A DNA stretch of 64,000 nucleotides from Lachnospiraceae bacterium (GTDB lineage: Bacteria; Bacillota; Clostridia; Lachnospirales; Lachnospiraceae), in NCBI GenBank assembly GCA_016286035.1, contig JAEERY010000013.1, positions 62,001 to 126,000 on the forward strand, read 5' to 3'. The position numbers and the translations under genes are program-made. This document shows positions 42,919-49,461 of the stretch, piece by piece. The notes under the pieces are model-generated. The model saw nothing but the letters and a program-made list of their open reading frames with translations, had not been told where the DNA came from and did not search any database. Numbering within the stretch: the first letter of the stretch is position 1; every line of letters begins with the position of its first letter.

Positions 42919-45522
42919 TCAGCTTATATATCCTTCGGATCTAAGCCTTTCACGCTCTCTTCTGACATCCTCCATAAACTCTCTTGAAGATATCCTGGCA
43001 GCGCCCTCTCCGTATATTATGACCTGTTCCAAACGGTCACTCGTAGCAACCATTATATCATAATTTTTCTTATGTGCCATCTCATGAACGGTTTTTTCTA
43101 TATATTGATCAGCCGTTTCAGCTTCTTTCGTATATACTATGTGAATATTGTTGACTTTTAGGACCGTTCCCGGATTGCCTTTCACCTTGTATGCATCAAA
43201 TACGAGTATTAGGCTTATACCCTTGCTTCCCTGATAATCACAGCAGATATCTATCAGGGCATCCCTGGCAGAATCTATATTGTCATTTGCAAGCTTGGAT
43301 AATCCCTCGTCCGCAAATATGACATTGTATCCGTCAACCAAAAGATAGCTGTCTCTTTTAGCTACAGGCTTATATACATATTCCTTCTCCGGCTTCTTAT
43401 AAGACACCTCTTTTTTGAAATATGACATATCCCTGTACGGCAAAAGCTCCTCTCCCGACTTATGATATACACTCTTATATATCTGTTCTATCTCTTCTCC
43501 CGATATGGTTCGCTCCCTGCCTGTGTAATCGGGAATGTTCCTTACAGGAGACATTGCCTGTTCGTTATCTTCCATTAATGCCGATCCGGTCATCTTGTTT
43601 ATCTTATCCGAACAGTCCACATGGGCATAGTCCTTAACCTCATACCATGGAACTATAAATCCTGCGCCGTGAGCACAGAATACCGATGATGAAGGATCGT
43701 TTATATCCGCCTCCGGATCATAAGCTATCGTTTCCATCACTTCCTGTGTATTATGGCATTCCCTGTATCCGGTGATATTAACATCCATACTTCCGAGGCC
43801 CTTGCTGTATGAACTGAGTTCTTTCGAATAATTGAACATCGTCGCAACAGGTGCACATCCCTTTAAAACACTCATATCATTTTCTGTAAAGGGTGCCTCG
43901 AAACTTCCGTCATAACGCTGTATATCAGACATTGCTCTTCCAAGAGACTCACTCGGTACTCTTAAGACAAATTCCATATACGGTTCAAGAAGGATCGACT
44001 GTGCGCTCATAAGACCCTGACGCAAAGCTCTGTATGTGGCCTGTCTGAAATCCCCGCCTTCCGTGTGCTTGGTATGAGCTCTCCCTCCAATTACGGTTAT
44101 CCTTGCATCTGTAAGCAGTGAGCCCGTGAGCACACCCCTTATCTGTTTTTCCTTAAGATGAGTAAGTATAAGGCGCACCCAGTTAAGGTCAAGTTCATCC
44201 GTGGAAACATCCGATGCGAATTCAAGCCCGCTTCCTCTTTCTAAAGGTTCTATGAAAAGATGTGCCTCGGCATAGTGCTTCAAAGGTTCATAATGTCCTA
44301 TTCCCTCAACAGGGCCGGCTATTGTCTCCTTGTAGACAATACTGCCTTCGCTTATCTTTATTTCCTTATCATATCTGTCATGATAAATGCGTTTAACGAT
44401 ATCGGTCTGAACATCACCCATCACACTTATATGTATCTCGCTGTGGCTCTCCTGCCATGATACATTAAGCTCCGGAAGCTCATCCGAAAGTGCACGTAGC
44501 CTCTCAAGACATGCGTTAACATCCTCGCTATCATCCGGTGTGACCTTATATGATAAAACAGGCATCAGCAAAGGCTGCTGTTCTTTTTGTTTCGTCCCGT
44601 AGATCATGCCTGCTTTGCTGTTTTTTATGCCGCTTACAACGCATATCTGGCCTGCAACAGCCTGCGATACATTTTCATACCCCGAACCGTTATGTATCTG
44701 TATACGGTCTGCCTTTTCTTCCCCCAGCCTGTCTTTTACGTTAAGCGTTCCTCCAGTGATCCTCATATGGGTGAGTCTCACATTGTCCTTATCTCTAGAA
44801 ATCTTATATACCCTTGCACCAAATTCGTCCGAATAGGTCTTTTCGGATTTAAGATCAATTATCAGATCAAGAAGTCTGTCTATCCCGTCAAGTTTTAATG
44901 CGGAACCGAAAACACAGGGAAACAGTTCACGCCTTTCAAATGCATTCTTTATGCTCTCATCGGATACATGAGCATTCTCCAGGTATTCGTTAAGCATATC
45001 CTCATTGCATAAGGACAGTTCCTCATAAAACTGCTCTCTATTATCCGAATTTTGGGCATAAGAAAAATCCACGATATTATCAGAAAGCCCTTTCAGGCTC
45101 TCATATATCGCAGATCTGTCTGTTCCTATCAGATCCGTCTTGTTAACGAATATAACAGTCGGGATCTTGTAAGTATTAAGAAGTCTCCACAGTGTAAGTG
45201 TGTGACCGGTTATTTTGTCATTTGCTCCGATAAGCAGCACTGCCGTATCAAGTATGCCGAGCGTGCGTTCCATCTCTGCCGAGAAATCCACATGTCCGGG
45301 AGTATCAAGCAGTGTTATATCAATGTCTTTATATCTGACAGATGCTTCCTTGGCAAAGACAGTTATACCTCTTTCTCTCTCGATATCCCTGTCATCAAGG
45401 AGTGTGTCGCCGTGATCCACTCTTCCTAAAGTACGCTTTTTGCCGCAGGTATACAAAATACCCTCGGCAAGAGTCGTCTTTCCGGAATCAACATGGGCAA
45501 CAAGTCCTAGTGCAAGTGTCAT
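42919..45522 (-). CDS. EF-G/TetM-like translation GTPase fused to a YacP/Rae1-type NYN nuclease
   Basis: 867 aa. The GTPase has G1 AHVDSGKT (9-16), G2 RGIT (51-54), G3 DTPGH (73-77) and G4 NKTD (127-130), followed by EF-G domain II-V-like regions as in ribosomal protection proteins (GSGLEFASDVS, YEVKDYAHVDCSDKINKM). From residue 723 an extra C-terminal domain follows: LLVDGYNVIF, LVFDAYK, ETADQYIEK, VATSDRLEQ, with a full acidic set D730, D776, D805 and D829. These are the motifs of the NYN_YacP family, whose Bacillus member Rae1 cuts mRNA in the ribosomal A site. The fusion suggests a GTPase that enters the A site and carries a nuclease with it. Starts 17 nt after mgtE. Simple tetracycline resistance is less likely given the fusion. 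Confidence 0.92.
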   Translation of the reverse strand: MTLALGLVAHVDSGKTTLAEGILYTCGKKRTLGRVDHGDTLLDDRDIERERGITVFAKEASVRYKDIDITLLDTPGHVDFSAEMERTLGILDTAVLLIGANDKITGHTLTLWRLLNTYKIPTVIFVNKTDLIGTDRSAIYESLKGLSDNIVDFSYAQNSDNREQFYEELSLCNEDMLNEYLENAHVSDESIKNAFERRELFPCVFGSALKLDGIDRLLDLIIDLKSEKTYSDEFGARVYKISRDKDNVRLTHMRITGGTLNVKDRLGEEKADRIQIHNGSGYENVSQAVAGQICVVSGIKNSKAGMIYGTKQKEQQPLLMPVLSYKVTPDDSEDVNACLERLRALSDELPELNVSWQESHSEIHISVMGDVQTDIVKRIYHDRYDKEIKISEGSIVYKETIAGPVEGIGHYEPLKHYAEAHLFIEPLERGSGLEFASDVSTDELDLNWVRLILTHLKEKQIRGVLTGSLLTDARITVIGGRAHTKHTEGGDFRQATYRALRQGLMSAQSILLEPYMEFVLRVPSESLGRAMSDIQRYDGSFEAPFTENDMSVLKGCAPVATMFNYSKELSSYSKGLGSMDVNITGYRECHNTQEVMETIAYDPEADINDPSSSVFCAHGAGFIVPWYEVKDYAHVDCSDKINKMTGSALMEDNEQAMSPVRNIPDYTGRERTISGEEIEQIYKSVYHKSGEELLPYRDMSYFKKEVSYKKPEKEYVYKPVAKRDSYLLVDGYNVIFADEGLSKLANDNIDSARDALIDICCDYQGSKGISLILVFDAYKVKGNPGTVLKVNNIHIVYTKEAETADQYIEKTVHEMAHKKNYDIMVATSDRLEQVIIYGEGAARISSREFMEDVRRERERLRSEGYIS

Positions 45523-45539
45523 AAATCACTCCATTGTTA

Positions 45540-46889
45540 TCAGATGCCAAGCAGATTGGTGGCGATCTGAAAATAAATAAGTAATGAAATCGCATCAACG
45601 ATAGTCGTGATAAACGGGGATGCCATGACCGCAGGGTCAAATCCCAGTTTCTTTGCAAACATCGGAAGCGTACATCCTACTATCTTTGCTATAAGCACAA
45701 CGCAGACAAGCGTGCAGCAAACAACGAGCGCCACGCTCAGTCCCACCTTGTCAAGCAGCATAAGTTTAGCAAAGTTACACATGGCAAGCGTAATACCGCA
45801 AAGTGCGGCAACCCTTACCTCTTTTCCGATGACCTTTATCATATCGGCAAACTCTATCTCATCAAGAGACAATCCACGGATTATAGTAACCGAAGCCTGT
45901 CCTCCGGCATTACCTCCGGTATCCATCAGCATCGGTATAAACGCTGTAAGTATAACATAAACACTGAGCGCATCCTCAAATGAAGATATGATCTTTCCTG
46001 TGAATGTCGCACTTATCATCAATAATAACAACCACGGTATGCGCTTCTTGTACGTTTCAAAAACTCCTGTACGCATGTAAGGCTTATCCGTAGGCACGAT
46101 AGCTGCCATCTTTTCGATATCCTCTGTAGCCTCTTTTTCCATGATGTCGACTACATCATCGACGGTGATGATACCGACGAGTCTGGATTCGTTATCTACA
46201 ACAGGCATGGCCGTGAAGTCGTATTTCTGGAAGGTTCTGGCAACTTCCTCCTGGTCCATGAGAGTATTTATCGAGATGACATTCTCATGCATGATATCGC
46301 CGATAAGTTCATCAGGATCAGTGAGCAAAAGATATCTTAATGCAACGGTACCGACCAGTTTTCTTCTGCTGTCAAGCACATAGCAGATATTGATAGTCTC
46401 ACTGTCCACACCGACTTTTCTGATACGGTTTATGGCCTGTTCCACTGTAAGGTTCTCTTTAAGGTCAACATACTCGACCGTCATTATAGAACCTGCGGAA
46501 TCCTCAGGATATCTCAAAAGATGATTTATATCTCTTCTGGTCTCCGGACTTGCAAGCGCAAGCAGACGCTTTACCACATTGGCAGGCATCTCTTCCAAAA
46601 GGTCTGTAGCATCATCGGCCATCAGGTTATCGATGATACCGGCAGCATCCTTATCAGACAATGATGAAATTATATATTGCTGATTGTCTACATCAAGATA
46701 AGAGAAAACATCGGCGGCCATGTCCTTGGGCAGGATCCTGAACAGCTTTAACTGTTCCGCATCTTCCAAGTCTTCAAATACCGCAGCAATATCCGCCTCG
46801 TTCATCTCGGACAGAGTCTGTCGAAGCGTGGTGTATTGCTTGTTTTCCAAAAGATCGCGTACTTTGGTTAATTCAATGATCTCTTCCAT
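45540..46889 (-). CDS. mgtE: Magnesium transporter MgtE
   Basis: 449 aa, full-length MgtE. N-terminal acidic helical domain 1-130 (DIAAVFEDLEDAEQLKLFRILP, DDATDLLEEMPANVVKRLL), tandem CBS domains about 135-255 (SIMTVEYVDLKENLTVEQAI, DFTAMPVVDNESRLVGIITVDDVVD), and five transmembrane segments 275-449 with PMLMDTGGNAGGQASVTIIRG, the pore signature. Mg2+-gated uptake channel of the plasma membrane. AAGGAG lies upstream of the ATG. First main gene of a tightly packed operon continuing into the GTPase-nuclease gene; a short upstream ORF overlaps its start. Confidence 0.96.
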   Translation of the reverse strand: MEEIIELTKVRDLLENKQYTTLRQTLSEMNEADIAAVFEDLEDAEQLKLFRILPKDMAADVFSYLDVDNQQYIISSLSDKDAAGIIDNLMADDATDLLEEMPANVVKRLLALASPETRRDINHLLRYPEDSAGSIMTVEYVDLKENLTVEQAINRIRKVGVDSETINICYVLDSRRKLVGTVALRYLLLTDPDELIGDIMHENVISINTLMDQEEVARTFQKYDFTAMPVVDNESRLVGIITVDDVVDIMEKEATEDIEKMAAIVPTDKPYMRTGVFETYKKRIPWLLLLMISATFTGKIISSFEDALSVYVILTAFIPMLMDTGGNAGGQASVTIIRGLSLDEIEFADMIKVIGKEVRVAALCGITLAMCNFAKLMLLDKVGLSVALVVCCTLVCVVLIAKIVGCTLPMFAKKLGFDPAVMASPFITTIVDAISLLIYFQIATNLLGI

Positions 46890-46969
46890 AGCAATTCTCC
46901 TTTTATAGTGATCTTCATTCTACTTCGACCGGGTATCGAACCATCTGGACTACCTGATTTATTCGTCAT
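46868..46969 (-). CDS. Upstream ORF (leader peptide) overlapping mgtE
   Basis: 33-codon ORF with AAAGGTGG 7 nt before its ATG at 46969. It ends inside mgtE (stop at 46868-46870), overlapping the mgtE start codon in another frame. The peptide begins MTNKSGSPDGSIPGRS and becomes basic and hydrophobic later. It lies in the leader between the promoter (47042-47070) and mgtE, an arrangement that suits translational control of mgtE. Not seen in any family I can name. Confidence 0.45.
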   Translation of the reverse strand: MTNKSGSPDGSIPGRSRMKITIKGELLWKRSLN

Positions 46970-47041
46970 GAAAACCACCACCTTTCTTTGGAGTATCGCT
47001 ATGATACAGATTCTCGGAAAGCCTTGCTATCCGGCTTTTTT

Positions 47042-47070
47042 ATGATACTTTTATTTACCGGGCATGTCAA
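47042..47070 (-). promoter_or_regulatory. Promoter of the mgtE operon
   Basis: TTGACA (47065-47070), 17-nt spacer, TATCAT (47042-47047) on the minus strand, overlapping the end of the YczE-like gene. The leader of about 145 nt has two short hairpins: AAAGCC/GGCTTT (near 47017-47037) and GTATC/GATAC (near 46993-47007). Confidence 0.7.
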
Positions 47071-47720
47071 CCCAAATCACGAAGCATCTTTACTACCGTG
47101 ATGACATCTTTATGCTTAAGATGTCTGGGTTCAAACCTGATCAGATTATAAACAAGCTGCATGACAAGCCCTGCTCCGAATGTGCTGATGAGAGTCCCTA
47201 TACCGACAGGGCCTCCAAGCAGATATCCTATGAGCAGGACCACCGCCCAGAGTATTATCTCCACTATGCCTATAGGTATCCTGTTCATTCTTTTTCCAAG
47301 CCCTACAAGGAGCGCGTCTCTGGGTCCGCAGCACTGGCATGAGCTCATATATATCCACATGCCAAGCGCCATGAACACAAAGCCTGTTAACATTACAGCT
47401 ATACCGATCAAAAGACTGTTGTTTTGAGGAAACGGATTTAAGTTATTGAATAACTGTACGATATTACCCGTTAACAGTGCATCTATTATCGTTCCGAAAC
47501 CTATCTTTTCTTTTAAGCCTATATCTATCAGCACTATCGTTACCGCCAGTATCGTCATTGAGATACCGTAGTTAAAAGGTGTGTGTGCAGCTATCCCCAT
47601 TCCGAGACAGTCCCAGGGTGCAAGACCTATATTTGCATATATTGTAAGGTGTACACCAAAAGCAAATACCGCCAGTCCCAATATGATCTTTATCCATTCC
47701 AAAATAATAGTCTTTTTCAT
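47067..47720 (-). CDS. YczE/YyaS/YitT-type integral membrane protein
   Basis: 217 aa with about five hydrophobic segments (10-30, 48-68, 80-95, 105-128, 150-195). NIGLAPWDCLGMGI near residue 30 and SCQCCGPRDALLVGLGKR near 130 are the two repeated half-signatures of the YczE/YyaS family. Function of the family is not established. Stop lies inside the mgtE promoter. Upstream neighbour is a decayed HAD gene. Confidence 0.82.
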   Translation of the reverse strand: MKKTIILEWIKIILGLAVFAFGVHLTIYANIGLAPWDCLGMGIAAHTPFNYGISMTILAVTIVLIDIGLKEKIGFGTIIDALLTGNIVQLFNNLNPFPQNNSLLIGIAVMLTGFVFMALGMWIYMSSCQCCGPRDALLVGLGKRMNRIPIGIVEIILWAVVLLIGYLLGGPVGIGTLISTFGAGLVMQLVYNLIRFEPRHLKHKDVITVVKMLRDLG

Positions 47721-47742
47721 CGTGTCTTATTATGTATCAGTA

Positions 47743-47966
47743 TTACAACGCTTTCTTTGATCTTTTGAACTTATAGTCAACGATTTCAAAGCGCTCATCA
47801 AAAGCATTTTCACAAAGAGTCTGAAACTCTTTCCACCAATATGATCCCACATCGGATCTGTTTAAGACCTTTCCTGTATCACATATGATATCCGTTATCT
47901 TTTTATAATCTGACCTGCTTCATGTACCACAGTGCCGTAAAAATCGACAAAGAATGCTTTAACCAT
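47743..47966 (-). pseudogene. HAD-family hydrolase remnant, frameshifted and truncated
   Basis: The ATG at 47966 opens MVKAFFVDFYGTVVHEAGQI, the first HAD motif (DFYGT), but stops after 23 codons. One extra A in the AAAAA run near 47895-47900 would restore the frame, which then continues to the TAA at 47743 (…SYWWKEFQTLCENAFDERFE…). Even repaired it gives only about 74 aa, lacking HAD motifs II-IV. So it is both frameshifted and 3'-truncated. It begins 3 nt after the dCMP deaminase stop, indicating an ancestral operon. Confidence 0.75.
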
Positions 47967-47969
47967 TTA

Positions 47970-48455
47970 TTACTCTACCACCCAAGTCAGTTCTTTTGCA
48001 TTGACCTTTACATATTCATCCGGTCCGCTTCCCACTCTCAGATATACGTTTTTGATGCCTGCCTGTATTATCATCCTTGCACAGAGTGGGCACGGCTTAG
48101 CTTTATGTACAGAATTGTCTTTTGGATTTACTCCTGCCAGAAACAGATCGGCATCTATTGTCTGTTCCCTCGAACAGTTTAACAGCGCATTAGCCTCGGC
48201 ATGAACGGCCCTGCACATTTCATACCCCTGTCCCTGATGAAGATCGCGATCAATCCTCGGACATTTTCCGATATCGCAGCAGTTCTCCTCTCCTCTGGGT
48301 GCTCCGTTGTACCCGGTCGAGATGACCGCATCATCCTTAACGATCACGGCGCCGTATTTTCTCTTTATACATGTGCTCCTGTAAGCAAATACTTCGGCAC
48401 AGTTTAGATATGTATCAATCTTTGATACTCTCTTACCCTCTTGTGATAAAACCAT
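47970..48455 (-). CDS. dCMP/cytidine deaminase family protein (ComEB type)
   Basis: 161 aa. Zinc site and proton shuttle are complete: HAEANALL supplies His and Glu, and KPCPLCARMII the two Cys. YGAVIVKDDAVISTGYNGAPRG is typical of dCMP deaminases, with an extra CCDIGKCPR Cys/His region that binds a second zinc in this subfamily. It should convert dCMP to dUMP, supplying thymidylate. GGGAG lies upstream of the ATG. It starts 10 nt after the ArsC/Spx-like gene. Confidence 0.92.
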   Translation of the reverse strand: MVLSQEGKRVSKIDTYLNCAEVFAYRSTCIKRKYGAVIVKDDAVISTGYNGAPRGEENCCDIGKCPRIDRDLHQGQGYEMCRAVHAEANALLNCSREQTIDADLFLAGVNPKDNSVHKAKPCPLCARMIIQAGIKNVYLRVGSGPDEYVKVNAKELTWVVE

Positions 48456-48465
48456 TTTTAACTCC

Positions 48466-48819
48466 CTATTTCAGTTTATCTTCCCATTCCTCTTGCTTGA
48501 ATCCCGTAAGAACATAATCCTTTCCGACAAGCAGAGGTCTTTTTACCAGCATCCCGTCAGATGCAAGCAGCTTAAACTGTTCATCCTCGCTCATATCTTT
48601 TAATCTTTCCGAAAGCTTCAGTTCACGATACTGGATACCGCTCGTGTTAAAGAATCTCTTTAACGGTAGGCCGCTCATCTTATGATACTTTCTTAAAGTC
48701 TTTTCGTCAGGATGATCTTGTTTGATATCCATGACTGTATGCTCTATTTTATTATCCTCAAGCCATTTCAAAGCTTTCTTGCATGTGGTGCATCTGCTGT
48801 AACAATATACTTTGATCAT
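48466..48819 (-). CDS. ArsC/Spx-family thioredoxin-fold protein
   Basis: 117 aa from the ATG at 48819, which has AGGAGG 8 nt upstream (two earlier ATG codons are too close to or before the RBS). KVYCYSRCTTCKKALKWLE is the CxxC-type active-site start, and MLVKRPLLVGKDYVLTGFKQEEW is the conserved C-terminal RP segment. It could be an arsenate reductase-like or Spx-like transcription adaptor; the CTTC motif and short length suit the YffB/ArsC-like group (usual annotation arsenate reductase family). Confidence 0.85.
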   Translation of the reverse strand: MIKVYCYSRCTTCKKALKWLEDNKIEHTVMDIKQDHPDEKTLRKYHKMSGLPLKRFFNTSGIQYRELKLSERLKDMSEDEQFKLLASDGMLVKRPLLVGKDYVLTGFKQEEWEDKLK

Positions 48820-49006
48820 TATCATATCCTCCTTTTTAAGATTATAACCCATCCTTAAATATCAACAACACAGTTTTGATCAAATTATAAAAAATCCGCT
48901 CAAAAGCTTTTATATTTTTTTAAGAATATTGCCGTCAAAAATATGTTATACTGACTTTAGTGGATAACACATCACTCAAAGAAAACGTAAAATGGAGGGT
49001 ATGGCA

Positions 49007-49384
49007 ATGAGTTTTTTGGAAAATCTTGGGGCAACTATTGGCGGTGGAGCTAAGACTGCTCTCGATAAAGGTAAGGAATTGAAAGATGTTGCAGCTATCA
49101 AGACACAGATAGCTTCAATTCAGGCAAATCTTGGAAAGCTTTATAAAGAGCTCGGCAAGGCATATTATGATGAGAACAAGGAAGCCGCTGCTTATTCAGA
49201 TAAGATGGCTCCCATAAAAGAGGCTCTCGATAAGATCGCTGAACTCGAGGCAAAGCTCATGGATGCTCAGGGCAATGTTAAATGTCCCGTATGCGGAGCT
49301 TCTGTTGAAGGCGGTGCTCAGTTCTGTCCCAAGTGCGGAGCTGCAATGAATAATTCTTCAGACAGCGAGATCCCGATAGAATAA
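49007..49384 (+). CDS. Zinc-ribbon protein with helical N-terminal domain
   Basis: 125 aa on the plus strand. The ATG at 49007 fits GGAGGG 7 nt upstream; two earlier in-frame ATG codons overlap the RBS. Residues 1-85 are helical with an amphipathic, coiled-coil-like pattern (SIQANLGKLYKELGKAYYDENKE). The C-terminal CPVCGASVEGGAQFCPKCG is a classic zinc ribbon. It stands alone with its own terminator. Function unknown; such proteins are frequent in clostridia. Confidence 0.85.
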   Translation: MSFLENLGATIGGGAKTALDKGKELKDVAAIKTQIASIQANLGKLYKELGKAYYDENKEAAAYSDKMAPIKEALDKIAELEAKLMDAQGNVKCPVCGASVEGGAQFCPKCGAAMNNSSDSEIPIE

Positions 49385-49390
49385 CCAGAC

Positions 49391-49444
49391 AAAAAAAATA
49401 CAGGCTTTGGATCGTGTGATCACTTTCCAAGGCCTGTTTTTTTA
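49391..49444. terminator. Bidirectional terminator between convergent genes
   Basis: ACAGGC-TTTGG (49400-49410) pairs with CCAA-G-GCCTGT (49427-49437). Long A and T runs on either side serve both the zinc-ribbon gene and the PBP gene. Confidence 0.85.
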
Positions 49445-49461
49445 TTTCAATTATTTTGTTA

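Noticed and set aside
44587..44898. Cluster of overlapping plus-strand open frames inside the GTPase gene
   Set aside because: Shadow frames of a well-supported minus-strand gene, without RBS or domain features.
42919..45522. Plain tetracycline-resistance protein
   Set aside because: The C-terminal nuclease domain, operon with mgtE and housekeeping genes, and absence of mobile elements argue against a resistance gene.
46890..47040. M-box (ykoK) Mg2+ riboswitch upstream of mgtE
   Set aside because: The leader is about 145 nt and lacks the conserved M-box core; only two short hairpins and an upstream ORF were seen.
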